From the NCBI GenBank assembly GCA_025677835.1, contig JAIXMR010000078.1, forward strand, positions 1-64,000: a DNA stretch of 64,000 nucleotides, in the 5' to 3' direction. The stretch comes from Sporodiniella umbellata (lineage: Eukaryota > Mucoromycota > Mucoromycetes > Mucorales > Rhizopodaceae). Shown here in pieces: positions 23,469 through 37,000 of the stretch; within the stretch, counting starts at the first letter, position 1, and the number at the start of each line of letters is the position of its first letter. The notes under the pieces were generated by a model. The model was given only the letters and a program-made list of their open reading frames with translations, was not told the DNA's origin and searched no databases. A program made the position numbers and the translations under genes.

Positions 23469-24549
23469 TTGTACAAAGTATGTATAAAAGATACAAGAAG
23501 AAAAGAAAATAATTAGTGCGGGGATATTTGAGTGACAAGAAAAAAAATTATCATCATTACCGTACTACCTCAAACCCCACCTGATACCATTGAACAATAA
23601 GAACTAAAGTGAGCGATTAAGCGAGATCAAAAAACCTAGTATGTATATATGTTTACATACCAAGAAAGAGCTCTGAGGAGAAAGTATGCTATTATCAACA
23701 CCTGTTTACTATCTATCGTCTGTGACACCTTGAAAAAAAAAAAAAAAAAAAAAAAGACAGGGTTTGTTTAGTTACAAAAGAATGACTTTCAATTAAAGTC
23801 TATCTACTTCTGGTGTGTACGTATATTGTCAAAACAAACAAATAGAGCCCTACATGGTCCTATACTTTTTAAGGAAATAAATATCACCACCCAGCATGCA
23901 AAAAAAAAAAAAAAAAAACTTGAGTTCTCTATAAAATACAACTTTTAACAGATTCTATAGACAATGACAGACAAAAACGAAGCTTGTTTTCAATAATAAA
24001 AAAAGCTTTCTTTCGATATCAACCGGCATTTTTTTGTTCATGAAATCACCTTGGCTATGATTCAATAGGCATGTTTGAGTAACCAAAACAAAGAAAACAG
24101 TAATAAACAACAACACTAATAACAATAATAACAATAAAAGTTGCTGTTATTCCGATAACGCAGATTTGCATGCATATAAAAAGCAGCGTGTAATTGACCT
24201 TGTGGCAGATTATTAGGAGATATATATTTGATCAAAACAAAGGTTATGGAATGATAAAAAAAAAAAAAAAAAATCACACACACACACACGCACACACACA
24301 CACACACACAAAAACAAACAAACAAAGGGTACGTCCGTTTGTGTGAGAAAAAAAAAAAGAAGATACTAAGAAAAACACGTGTAGAACAACAACTCATTCT
24401 TTAGAAATACTGTGCAGCCATTTATGTTGCTTCTCTGGTAATGATTTTGAACCCCCCCCCAAAGGAAGGGCGGCGCTACCCAATGTTGAGTATTTTATAA
24501 TTCTGAAAAGCTCTTGGTTTGAGAACTCACTTTTTATCAGACGCTAATC
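23469..24549. other. Intergenic region with A-runs and a CA microsatellite
   Basis: AT-rich, with A-runs at about 23733-23756 and 23901-23918, and a CA repeat at about 24275-24310. No gene seen. Confidence 0.45.
24275..24310. repeat. (CA)n microsatellite
   Basis: About 17 CA units, one interrupted by CG, downstream of an A-run. Confidence 0.85.
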
Positions 24550-24755
24550 AAAGCAGGGCCTGTACTCTTATGAGGTACTAAAGTATTTTGTTTATAGAGA
24601 GATTGTGATGGGTAGCGTATGCCTGTGATGTATAAGAAAACTTTGTCCAAAATTCTTGCCACGATTCCTCTGACTGTTTAATACTTTTTTTTTTTTTTTT
24701 TGAACAGTTCTGCTTCAATACTTTGGTAGTGACCGATGCTAGAATACTACTGACA

Positions 24756-24803
<48 letters not shown>

Positions 24804-25440
24804 GCCCTCAGAGGCTACCACAGCTACCTGTTTACCATTTTTTGCCTGACGTTTTTGATTTCTTCTTTTTAAGGAAATAGCTGACTTTTTGAGATCAAAT
24901 GTTTGTCTTTGAATTCACCTTTGGCTCCAAGTGTAAAGCCGTTGTCAATAAAGCTTTTAAAGATCCATTCCTCTTTCTGGGGGTAGACGATTTTTTTTAA
25001 AAGCGATTGGTACAGACTCAGAGTGTATATAACATTGATTTAATCAAGGCATTGTACTCTTGACTTGGGAAGCAGTCATGAGACCAAAGGCGCCTTTTGT
25101 TTCAAGAACACGGAGTCTCCTGTCATACAGGCAGTTGTACTCAATGATGAAAAAAAAGTCATCACAACAAACGTTTTTGAGTACCCGTCTGCTTATAGCT
25201 CTACTGAACGAAATAAACCATTGACAATTGAATAGTAGAACCAAAAGTTTTAGCTTTGTTGCTTAAGGTATGTGCGTTTGGTTTTACATTGGCTTCTATG
25301 TGTTGGAAGCAAAACCGACTTTCAAATTCTTGCGGTAATGTATGCACTTTGCGATTGGATAATTTTTGGCAGCTAGCTAATTTTTCTTTTTGGCCTTGAC
25401 ATTTTGAATAGTAAGCTTTTTGTTTTTTTTTTTTCATCAA
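24550..25440 (-). pseudogene. Unrecognised coding-like remnant on the minus strand
   Basis: Several minus-strand open pieces in different frames look like broken protein-coding sequence and not homopolymer noise. They are 25440-25201 (with FCFQHIEANVKPNAHTLSNK), 25244-25044 (with IIEYNCLYDRRLRVLETKG), a piece at about 24995-24860 (KEEWIFKSFIDNGFTLGAKG) and one at about 24700-24580 (SEESWQEFWTKFSYTSQAY). They could be one eroded mobile-element gene or an old pseudogene. I recognise no family; no terminal repeats were found. Confidence 0.25.
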
Positions 25441-26186
25441 GATGCATCTATCAGAGAAGGAAAGACTATGCTTTATTCAGCCTTTATTTTTTCTTTTATG
25501 ATGACTCCTTTCTTTGACCCTAACTATTTGGTTCTCGTGGTCACCCAGAGAGCATTTCTTTGCATGGGTTTTAAGCTTTTGAGAAGCATTCCTCTACAGA
25601 GCTAAGAAAAGGAGAGTAAGGAGACAGAAAGAAAAGTTGAGATTTACTTTATTTAACACTACGGGACTGTGTATGTGATATATTATAAAGTAGCTTTTTC
25701 TGATACAGGACAGTAACTCTTATTCATACTAATTGTACAGAATACCCCAAGACAGACCTCCCCCTTTTTTTTTTTTTTATATATATAGCGATTTTTCTTT
25801 TTCAGAAAAGTAGTCTATAGTGTCATGTTGTGAGAGTAGACGATCTCAATGATAGTTTCTCTCTCTCTCTTTTTTTTTTTTTTTTTTAAAAAAAAAAAGG
25901 AAAACAGAAAAAAAAAAAAAAAAAACGCCAAAAGTAGACTTTCTACATAACAAGAGAAAGAAAGTTTTCTAATTAACTTTCTATATCTATTTTCGATCCA
26001 AAGTGTACGCCTTTTGTATTACATCTACTCTAATCGATAGAAACTGGGGCTTGTGTTTTGGGTTAGGTCGCCGCTTTATTACCTAAGCTTTAGAGTTTTA
26101 GTATACCAGAAAAGAATGGGGGAGGGGAGAGAGAGAAAGAGAGGGCGCGCACTTTTTTTCCCCCTTTTTTTTTCTTTGTGTAAACA
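25441..26186. other. Intergenic region, poly(T)/poly(A) block
   Basis: Contains a T-run directly followed by an A-run (about 25871-25898) and a second A-run (25909-25925). The right end, with a GA-rich and then T-rich leader, should be the promoter of the DUF3605 gene. A short plus-strand open frame at 25420-25605 is not convincing. Confidence 0.4.
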
Positions 26187-26687
26187 ATGGATGATTTAGA
26201 TTCAAGTTATGGAGAACATGTTCACAGCTGGGAAGAGATAAAACAACGTGTTGGTAAACAAGGACTGTCGAGAAAAAGTGAATAAAGTGGGATTCTTTTT
26301 TTTTTTTTTTTTTTTTGGAAACTAGCTAAAGGACAAGTCCATCTATTGAAGAGGAACCGTAGAGATGAAAAGGTGTATAGAGAATGGATTCAGAAAACAC
26401 TAGCAGTGTACGGGAGTATAGAGAGTTACATGATACAGGAACGAGTCAAGTTTCCAGCCGATCAAGACTATCTGATTCTCCCCAATGATTTTCCTTATTC
26501 AGTGACGCCTGGTATCCGACATCTACTGATTTGGTCTCGAAAGCCACTTGAAAAACCATGGGTGGAGTCGTTATTAGCTGCCAACTTTCAGGGTTGGGAA
26601 ACGACGTTCTTTGTGAACCCGCCTGAATTACAAAGCATACGCCGACTTCCTCATGTTCACGTCTTTATGCGGAAAGAAGACTGCTGA
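26187..26687 (+). CDS. DUF3605 / Gig1-like small protein
   Basis: Two exons (26187-26253 and 26326-26687; 142 aa). The family includes Candida Gig1 (N-acetylglucosamine-induced protein 1); its biochemical role is unknown. The match rests on SWEEIKQRV near the N-terminus, the YGSIESYMIQERV segment, LPNDFPYSVTPGIRHLLIWSRKPL (the conserved 'ND-PY-PGI-HLV-WS' block), WVESLLAANF, and the closing block RRLPHVHVFM, where His residues are conserved. The intron splits an Ala codon (phase 1). It is small but complete by comparison with the family. Confidence 0.75.
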
Positions 26688-26969
26688 GAAGCAAATCCTA
26701 ATAAAATAGTAAACTGTCTTGAAACAAAACCTTAAACACACCCTCTGCTGCTGTCGACATTCTCTTTGGCTAGAAGCATCCATTTAAGTTGCTTTAAAAG
26801 AACCACCTGTTGCCAAAACTAGAAAAATCCAATTATTTTTTTTTGGTCCGAAATTAAAATAGGAATGTTGCATCTGAAAAAAAAAAAAAAAAAAAAAAAA
26901 GTTATTGTTTAGCAAGAAAAAAAAAAAAGATTTGCATTTGTTACTTTGTTTCCCCTCCCCCCCCCCTCC

Positions 26970-27014
<45 letters not shown>

Positions 27015-27059
27015 TATTTATTTATTATTTTACTTTTCTTTCTCTTTCTTTTATTTATC

Positions 27060-27092
<33 letters not shown>

Positions 27093-27142
27093 ATATACAT
27101 TCTATATACACACTTCCTTCCTATAAGTCATCTAATAAAACA
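26688..27142. other. Intergenic region, homopolymers and (TTA)n
   Basis: Holds an A-run (about 26877-26900), a C-run, a TTA microsatellite (about 26975-27013), then a 30-nt A-run (about 27061-27090) just upstream of the kinesin start. No gene seen. Confidence 0.5.
26975..27013. repeat. (TTA)n microsatellite
   Basis: About 12-13 TTA units in the 5' region of the kinesin gene. Confidence 0.9.
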
Positions 27143-28158
27143 ATGAGTACAGCGTCTTCTGTAAGGTAAGAACAAAACCTGTGATTTTCTTTTTTTTTAA
27201 AAAGACAATAAAAAAAGAAGAATGATACACAAACGAGTTGAATAGGGTAGCAGTACGAGTTCGACCACTAACCGAACAAGAGAGACAACAGCAAATGTCG
27301 ATAACATTTCCGTCGGATAATCAAATCATTGCGGGTGGTGATAGGCCTTTCACCTTTGACTATGTTTATCCACCCAATTCAGGACAAGAGGATGTTTTCG
27401 ATAGCTGCGTGATCCCTTTACTCAACAAGTTTCTGGAAGGGTAAGAAACAGAATACGCTTTTCTGTAGACTCACTCTTGTACTCTATAGCTACAATTCAA
27501 CCATTCTCGCCTATGGGTAAATACCAATAATAATAAAAAAAAAAAAAAAAAAAAAAAAACAATGCAGATTTGTTCAGAGTCACCTTTTAGTCAAACGGGC
27601 AGTGGAAAGACGTACAGTATGGGTATCGGCATAGATTATGCAACAGAAGGCATTGTACCACGCTTCGTTCATTCTTTATTTCAGCAATTAGCACAGAAAC
27701 AGGATCTGGACTCTTATCAGGTCTCTGTTTCGTTTCTCGAGCTACACCAGGAAGACCTTGTAGACTTGCTGGGTGGGAAAGGCTTTCAGTTGACCATCCG
27801 TGAGGATACACAGGGCAATATCTGCTGGACAGGCGTTAAAGAAGAAGTAGTGACAGATCCTATGGAACTGATGGAGTAAGCCAACCGTTTTTTTTTTTTT
27901 TTTTTTTTTTATATATAATACGATTTACTAAAAAACAAAAGACTGTTAAAAAAAGGCTCTATCGCGAGAACGACAGCATCTACTGACATGAACCATACCT
28001 CGTCTCGGTCTCATGCTATCTTTTCAGTTATACTCAGACAAATTCACCAAAATAAGAAACTTGTTTCAAAATTCCACTTTGTAGATTTGGCTGGTTCAGA
28101 AAGAGTAATAGACACACAGACAGAATACTTTACAGACTTCTGATCCTCCCCCTCCTCT

Positions 28159-28214
<56 letters not shown>

Positions 28215-30777
28215 CTCTTTCTCCGTATTTTTTTTTTTTTTTATAGCTAAAGAGAACCAATGCTGTAGGAGATCGTGCCCGCGAAGGGATTTCGATCAAT
28301 AGTGGCCTCCTTGCCTTGGGCAACGTGATTTCAGCACTCGGAGATGAATCACGTCGAGTCTCACATATACCCTATCGGGATTCGAAACTCACGCGACTCT
28401 TGCAGGATTCATTAGGCGGGAACAGCCAGACTTTGATGCTTGCCTGTGCTTCCCCTGCAGACAGCAACAGGACCGAGACCGTCAATACCCTAAAGTATGC
28501 GAACCGAGCCCGTAATATTCGAAACCGTGTGGTGGTGAATCAAGAGATGGGCGAAGTGGAAAGATTAAAGGAAACTATTCATCGCCTGAAAGAAGAGGCG
28601 AGAAGCAACGATCTTTTTTCAAACGCCTGTTCAAACGAGATGGATGCACTCAAGACAGAGGTTGTCTCCCTCACCCATACTTTGGAGCAGACCTCCCTTG
28701 AGCTGGCTCAGGTTCGATGCCAGCGTGATCACTACCGACATCAGCTGACCGCAGACAATCCGGACACACTCTTGTCCGAGCCACCCCTTGTGGCAGAATA
28801 CGCTCGTACTATCGAACATCTTCGGGTCGAGCTTTTACAAACCCAAGAGAAACTCAGGTTATGCACCGAACGGGATGATGAGACCCTCGTTGGCTCTCCT
28901 TGCCACTCTTCCAACCAATGCCCAGAAAAGACCCAGGCACCCAAACGCCAACATCGCGTCAATACCTCTAAACGCTCAAAATATATCAAAAAGAAACCTC
29001 ATTCGTCCATTACTACCACACACCTACCTCAGAAACTGATCACCCTTCAAAAATCAGCCACTCAGAAACCAAGCAAGCTGATTCAGGATACCAAAAGGAA
29101 ATTACAGCGAGAAGTCGATTTCTTAAAGGTAAGCTTTGATCGGCTGACCTGTCAAACTGACATCCACTTCAAGGGACATCCTATGACCTGGCTACCAGAA
29201 AATGAAAAGCCAAAGATAAAAGTAAAAAAAAAAAAAAAAACAAAAAAAAAACAAAAAAAAAAGGGGTATACCTGTTGATCTTTCTCCTACTCCTTTATAT
29301 ATAGTATCGACGACGTACGTTAGGATCGATTCATACAGATCTTGAAGAAGAAGAGTACCCTATGGCTCTCCTACAGAGATTGGCAGCCATGGTACAAACC
29401 CAACACGATTTACTTCAAGAACTCGAACAAACCAGCCAATCCCGTGACGAGCAACAGAGTCAACACCAACAACGCATGGCTGAACTCAACAGCAAAAAGG
29501 CCAACCTGATCGCACGTCACAAACGTGAGATGGCCGAGATCAAAACCACGTATGAAGCCCGATTGAAAAAACAAGGCTTGGAGTTCCAGACGCTTCGTAG
29601 GAAACATATGCAGCTGATGAGCAAGACCGACCGGATGCGTCATCAGAATCAGTCGGTGATTGACAATCTGAACCGGACCGTGGAAAAGCTCGGTCATGAA
29701 AAGAAAAAGACCATCAAGCGTATGAAGGCTGAGGCCGATCGTGCACGGGAAAAGTGTTTGGCCCACGAACGTATCTTGGCCAAAGCAAAGAAAGGTGAAG
29801 CCCAAGGCGTGGCAACCAAGAAACGTCTTGAACGTGAAATCGAAGCTCACAAAACTGCCTATCGGCGTCTGACAGAAGAAGTCGTCAGCTGTATGGGTCA
29901 GATCAAACAGATGGCTGCCATGGTCAAACAGGTGGTCACCACCTGTCCTAAATTGGACATGACCAATCGAACCTTGCTTACCAAAGCCTTGGCTTGTGCA
30001 AACGTACGAGGTTATCCAAACCCTACGACTCCCAAGTTGAACGGTAAACAAAACGCTGCCAGCCTACAACAAGGGGTCGTTCAAAAAAAGAAAATCCTTA
30101 GCAGGTAGGTGGCTTTTTTTTTTTTAGTCATCACTTGTTGACTCTTTTTTTAAAAAAAAAAAAGGGCTATCGAAGTCTTTGTTCAACAACAGACCAAATC
30201 GACAATGATAGAAGAGGTTCTACGCAAGGTAAGAACACTTGCCTTTGATGTACTATTCTTACTGCCTAAATAGCGTGATCAACTCAATCAAGAACAAAAA
30301 GAACTACTATCAGAACGTAAAACCATGTTGGTCAAAGTACACCGAAAGGAGACGTTCACTTTCGAAGAGCTCTCCGAGACACAATATATGGATGAAAGGA
30401 TCGATGCCATCACCCTTGAACTCAATCGACTCGAGCAAGAGCTCAACCTGCTTCAATCCGGAAGCGAAGACTGGTCTGAAACCTTGGACCATATCCAAGA
30501 CGATCCCTATGAGACTGCGCTTTCCCTGGTTCGTACATTAGAAAGTGAAGAGGCCAAATCCATCTCAGAGTTGCTACTTGAAGATTTGATTCAGCTTAAA
30601 AAGCTAGGTCAATCCAATGCTGTCTCTTTACCTTCCACTCAGGCCATGTTGCAATCCCTTCAAGATGCCTTGGTACAAGCCAGAAGAGTCGTCGCTTCAC
30701 GCGAAATGGACCCTATTCTCATGAGAGTCTTGAAAAACTCTATTCAAATCCAACATGGTCTTCTTTTGCCTGCTTAA
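27143..30777 (+). CDS. Kinesin-4 family motor (KIF4/KIF21/KIF27-like)
   Basis: Nine exons (27143-27165, 27246-27440, 27490-27516, 27591-27875, 27942-28104, 28247-29128, 29305-30104, 30165-30228, 30274-30777; 980 aa). It is a plus-end-directed type microtubule motor with an N-terminal motor domain. Seen are the start VAVRVRPL, P-loop GQTGSGKT (82-89), switch [12 protein letters not shown], switch II DLAGSER, and [33 protein letters not shown]. The last block is characteristic of kinesin-4. From about residue 330 the chain is coiled coil with basic patches, including a long stretch over 29362-30050. The C-terminus ([18 protein letters not shown]...) resembles the KIF21/KIF27 region. I see no Cys-rich DNA-binding module as in animal KIF4. 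Exon 3 is a 27-nt micro-exon ending inside the P-loop Gly codon. Confidence 0.9.
28160..28198. repeat. (CT)n microsatellite inside a kinesin intron
   Basis: About 18 CT units inside intron 5 of the kinesin gene (28105-28246). The tract extends the polypyrimidine region of that intron. Confidence 0.85.
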
Positions 30778-30806
30778 GAAGAACATCTGTATCACTTTTT
30801 TTTTTT

Positions 30807-30852
<46 letters not shown>

Positions 30853-30935
30853 CTCTTGTAATTCATCATCTATTTAGTATATAATCTCTATATATTCCCC
30901 TCCACAAGAAAAGAAAAAAAAAGAAGCCCCTCTTT

Positions 30936-30969
<34 letters not shown>

Positions 30970-32304
30970 CACTCACTCACTCACTCACACTCTATCTTTA
31001 TATATATACTCCAATACATAAAAAAAAAAAAATCTTATAATCCGTATATACTACCTTATTCACTTTTACTCATTTTTGTTGAACATCAATCTTGTTATAT
31101 TTTTTCTTGTTCTCTGACAGTGATATTCGAGCATGACTTTGCACATGGACAGAAATGGGCATAAGCCAAACAAAAAAAAAAAAAATTCTTTCTTGGTCAG
31201 ACTTTTTTTTTTTTTTTTTTTATCTAGCCTGCTTTAAAGAGAGTGGTTACAGACTTAATTTATAAATGCTGAGAATTGGTGTAAAAAAAAAAAAAAAAAA
31301 AAGCCTGTATGGTAAACAAGTTATAGGCCAAGATAAGGAGGTATTGTTCTTTTACGCGTTTTTGTAATACAGTATTTGGCTTAGCTCTAGGATTATTACA
31401 AATCTAACCCTACTTTTGCAAAGAAAAATTCAAGAATCGCTCGTTACAAAAGATTATGACCAACGAGTGGCGTATCTTTAGCGATACACTTGGAATTGCT
31501 TGGTTTGTTTGACCAAGCTTCTAAATTCAATGAATGCAATTTTTTCTTTTTCTTTTTATCTTGGCTGTATTACAGTATTTTGCAACTAATATTCTATACT
31601 TTAAAATATGGAAAAAAAAAAAAAAAAAAAAAAAAACTACCTTTTGTTTTTGGTCCAAGAAAAAATCATAAAGTATAGAATTATACAATGGAACTTTTCA
31701 CCATATCTATCCGGTCTTCTCTCTCTCTCTCCCCCCTTTTTTTTTTTTTTTTTTGAAATACAAGAAATTTTATATAGCAAGAGTTACTGAAAATAAAGAA
31801 GTAATAGTTGACAATCACAGTAGGCGTCGTACAAAAAGAAAACAAAAGCATGAAAATTACGGAATGCGAAGAAAAAGAGATGCAGGTCCCTCAGTAGAAC
31901 TAAACTTAAAGTTTTGAGTACTTTGTTTTTAGGCTACAGAAAACAAAACAAAAAGAGGCATTTACATTTTATCTTAAACAAACAAAAACAGCTGTAAACA
32001 AAGATGAAATAAGATTAAACCATTTAATCGATACTCTAAATCAAACACAGAAAGAAAGTGGTGCGTGCTTGCATATAGTTTATTTTGCTTCAGAAGATGT
32101 TTACATTGCCTTCTCCTTTTTTTCCTCCTCTTCTAAAATGAGCCAAGAAGTCTGAAAGTCTAGTAAGAGTAACATGATGACATATGAACCCAATGGTATA
32201 TGGCAGTAACATGCCTCTTTCAGAAATACTCTTAAATACCTCCAACGAGTCAAATTCAGATATTCTATCAAACACATCATAAATACTTTAGGTTAAAAGT
32301 ATAT

Positions 32305-32338
<34 letters not shown>

Positions 32339-34012
32339 CTACATCGTTGTTCTTAGATGTTTAGGTGTCCCTATGCATTGTGATACCTACTATAAAAACA
32401 AGTACTCACAGTAAACAAGGTACAGTTAAATAAAAAGGATTTCTCAGCTATTTCACCTGATAATCTTTATTGTCCTCTGTTGATTTTCACCAAAAAAAAA
32501 AAAGAAAAGAAAAAACTCGCTGTTTTGTACTTTGAACTTTAAAGACAATGTCTGAAACAAATATTTGTACAAAGTAAATTTCAATTTGACTTAAACTTTA
32601 AATACATATATTTGCTTATTTGAAAATGAAGTCTGTATGGCATGATAAAGAGACTCTCTTTTTTTTTAAAAAAAAAAAAAAAAAAAAAAATATGCATATG
32701 ATCCTACTCGGATCATCTTTGTAGCATTATTGAACTATTAAACACTGCATAAAACGAACTATAAAAAACAGAACTTTGACTCTAACAAAGAGTATCCCTC
32801 TCATTTTGTGATCATAACTGTATAAATACTTTTCTAAGAAAACGCTTTGATAAAGATCTTATATCCATATTTAAAAAAAAAAAAAAAAAAAAAAAAATAC
32901 ATCTATTCTCTTTTAGCAATAGACATGAAGAAAAAAAAAAATGGGGATATAAAGTACAGGCTGCGGTGATAAAAAAAAAACGTATCAAAAACAAATAAAA
33001 CTTTTTCTATTGTCATCGCGCAAAAGCGTAGGTCCTAGTGAACTGACTGCGCTGCTATATTCTATCCTTGGCCGTTCCTTCCTTTCTTTTTTTTTTTCTT
33101 GGTAAAGATAAGCTTGGTATTTCTTTTTAAAAAAAAAAAAAAAAAAAATTAGAAAACTTGAACCAAAAAAGGCAAATAAGTTACAATAAACGTTTCTGCC
33201 ACTCCATTGATTCAAGATATGACTTGGGATTTTACAAGGTAAATCAATAAAAAGTAATTCTAGCTGTTTGTAGTTGAAACGCAATTCTTTATGAAAATTC
33301 AAATAAAAGGGACATGTAACTATATCTAAAACAAAGAGGAAAAAAAAGGCAGATTATGCCTTCCAGCATTTTGAGCAGACCCGACTAGAGCCAATTTACT
33401 CTTTCATCTGTAAATAATAGACAAATGCGTTTTGTTTAGATACCATAACACTGTTGATCAAATAACTAAGAAAAAAAAAAAAAAGCAAGTCTTTCTCTTT
33501 TCGCTTTATTGTTATGAAAAATTGAAAAAGAGGGATCTCTACGACCACAAAAGCTCAGCCCTTTCAGTTATTAATCGTCAAATATTGGTTCCTCATAAAT
33601 GATGCTGTCATTTGTACGACTGTGTTTACTTTGCTTTCTTTTAGATTCTTTGGTTTGAAATAGAACAATAAGAAAATGACCTTTTAAAAAAGAATACAAT
33701 ATACTAAAGAAAAAAAAAAAGAGGGGGGCGAAACTTGGTATTTTTGTATGTGCGTGAGAGCGCTTTTGTTTAGCTGTTTACTGAAAAAAAAAAAAAAACA
33801 AGTTTTATGTAATCCTGTGCTACTTTTCAAGTTTTCTTTGCAAAAAAAAGTCAAAAAGCTCTTATGTAATTCTTTATTCTAATTATAAAGACTGTTCCTT
33901 TCTATTAGGCTCTCTCTTAAGTCTAGACAATGTATGTACTTTATTGATTTATTTTTTGATCTCTTTACCATTTTTGGTATTCCTAGAGAGAGACATTTTC
34001 TATTTCTTTTCC

Positions 34013-34043
<31 letters not shown>

Positions 34044-37000
34044 GGAAAAAACTTTTTTGATCAGGGCAAAAGAATTCAAATAGGAGAGTACTATTTTCTG
34101 AAAAAGAATTATTAAAACAATTCTTTTTTTTTTTTTTTTTTTTTTTTTGGTAGATTTAATTAGCCTATAAAATGTACCTGATGACCCCTCTTTTTGTTTT
34201 CGAGCATCTGAATTAAAAATAGTAAAAACTACACATCTTTATAGTTTGTGTAATCTTCATTTTGCTTCAAAAGAAAGTAAAGAAAACAAATTGAGTTTAT
34301 GTAAAGTTAGATTGACTCATTCACTGCTTGTGGCACGGTTTGGATCCAACAGTTTAACTTGTCTCAAAGAGTGAGAAAATAACATATTCATGTTAGTCAA
34401 CAGTTCTTGGAAATCAGTCTTCTTGATTTGTCAGGACAAGGTTAAGCTTACGTGATGAGATGGTCTTTTTGGCTTACATCAATATAGCTGTTGGATAAAG
34501 GGGCCTTTTGTAGGCAGTAAAGACAGAATTTCCGATTGGCTGATTTTTCGTAGCTTATCAAGAGTCTATAACCTAGAGATAGTCCTCATCTTATCTTAAA
34601 AGCATTACTAATAGCAATAACAGAAGAAATTATAGATATCCTAAAAGCCTTTCTCTCCTCTTTTTTTTTTTTTTTTTTTTTTTAGCAATGACATCGAGTG
34701 TGTTGGGTATGACTTTTCTTTTTTTTTTTTTTTTTTTTTTTTTGTAATAGGGTGAGTATAAACTCTGACGTTAGTTTTTTTTTTTTTTTTTTTTTTTTTT
34801 GTATGTCGAGCTTAGAACAAACGGTCACGTATTGTACCTGACCTTTTTTTGATTTTGATCAGGAATTTTACCAAACACAGGAGAGAGCAAAAGAGAACAA
34901 TGACAAGTCTGATCAGAGAAGTGACGTGACAGGGTATAAAACGATAGGCTAAGCTAGTTTTGAATCTTGTTTTCTTTGCTCTCTTTCTCTAATTGAAAGT
35001 TACTCTAAAGCCCTGACACATACTTCTAGACTTTTTAAATGTCTCAATGGTCACAGCCTTCAATCTACGGAAACAGTGTTTGAGCACAGTATCTCTCACT
35101 AAACTTTTCTTACAAGTGCTTTGTATTTTATAAAGTAAAACTTGCCATATGTATATCTTGTATACTTTTTTTTGTTGTTGTTTTGTCCCTTTGATTCAAT
35201 CAGTTAACCTTGGCTATTTTATTCTTTGTTTTTTTTTGCTTTTTGTTTTTTAACCGTTGATCGGCGGCTTTAACAGTGTTGTACAACGCGCGGTTTGCTT
35301 TTTTTTTTTTTTTTTTTTGTGGGTTGTTTTCTTCTTAAAGAAAAGATCCCAATGACTTCTATATGCAATGATGCTATGTTACTAGAGACAGAATTAGCTG
35401 TAGGTCGTACCTGTACCCCCTTATTATTATATTGAAATATCATTCGATCAATAAATTAGTACTCACGTCACCGATAGGGATTTGCCATGCCTAAAACAAA
35501 CAAATACATGTACATATTAACTTACGGACCTTGTATAACACCGAAAAGAAAGAAAGCGGGAAAAAAACGAAAGATATAAGTATAGATATATATATTTTTT
35601 GTATGAAGAACACGAAAAATCCCAGTCAGTCAAAAAAAAAAAAAAGTGTACTATCCATCACCACCATCTATCAAAAGTAAATAATTCTCTTGTTACGCGA
35701 AACTTATTTTCAGCTCAACATCTCATTTTTGGCTTTCTATATTGATTTGGACGGATAATGACCGAGTATGGAACTCGTTTTGTATTCCACTTACTAATGG
35801 TTTGACCGATAGATTGATTTGTCCATACAGCTCTTAAACTGTATCGCCTTTAATCTCCGTTCTTCTTGATGTTTCTTTAAATGGACTATCTTGAGAACAT
35901 CTTGGAGGCTTTGTGTAGCAGAATAATAGAGACAGTGCGCTTGTCTTTTGTTTTTGTTTTTTGTTTTTTTTTTTTTATAAATAATAAGAGCTGTTCTCTT
36001 TTTTTTTTTTTCAATCAGGAATAAAATGGAAGAGAACAGAATTACGCTTAAAGAATCTAATACATTAAGATTTCAAGGACTTGGTTATTATAAACTTATT
36101 TAAAATGAAATGGGGCTTTTTTTTCTTGAGATTTTGTTCTATTTTTTTTATTATTTCAAGGACCATGAGGCTATGTAAGCAAATATGGAAATTGAACATC
36201 TTGTGTCAGCCTGAATAGTTTAGTACTCTGACTGGGAATGAAATAAAAAAGTGGAGAATATACCCAAAATATCATTTGAGCTATCTGGTATTTTCGTCTA
36301 TTGTTCTTTGAGTATGATTTTATTCAAGAGGAGACCTTTTAGGAGGGAGGTATGCCATTAAAACTCTTCCTGTGGGAAAATAATAATAATGAAGCCCATC
36401 TCCCTTTCACACACACTCTGTTTTAGTTTTTGGCATATGTTGTCTTTTGATCGCTTTTTTTTGTACCAAATTAATTTTTGTTCATGTCGTGTAATACTTA
36501 AACTTTGACTTTTTTTTTTACTTTTGTTTTGAATAAAGCATTTCATTTGGTTTCATACACAAAGAGTAATCCGGTCTCTCATCTACCTTGCACATATATG
36601 CAAAACATGTATTTTATTTTAAATGCTAAGTTTGTAGTCTAAAAAAGCCTTTACCATTTTATTTTGAAATGTTACATTACACCATCACTGTGTATTACCG
36701 GATTTGTAATAGACTGTACCACCGCTTGTGTAAACAGAGATCGTCCCAGCTCAACAGTCTGATCCTAGAAGGGAAAAAAAAAAGGGGGAGGAAGGGAACA
36801 CAATAGCGGCTTCCCCGCGTACACGCACTTATATACGCAGCTGATAGTTAAGACAGTGGTCATCTTACACTGAAGGGATCATCCATAATAGACACAATTC
36901 AAGATGTCATTTTTTTAACACACCCTCTTTTTCCTTTTACCTATTCTGTCTTTTCCACTTCTCTTTTTTTATGGGAATATGTACCTGTGTAGCATTTTTG

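Noticed and set aside
26905..27146. Open frames rich in Leu, Ile, Phe and Lys over the TTA and A-runs
   Set aside because: Pure consequence of microsatellites and homopolymers.
31497..31517. Perfect 7-bp stem hairpin (GCTTGGT / ACCAAGC)
   Set aside because: Too short and isolated; expected by chance in a 64-kb window.
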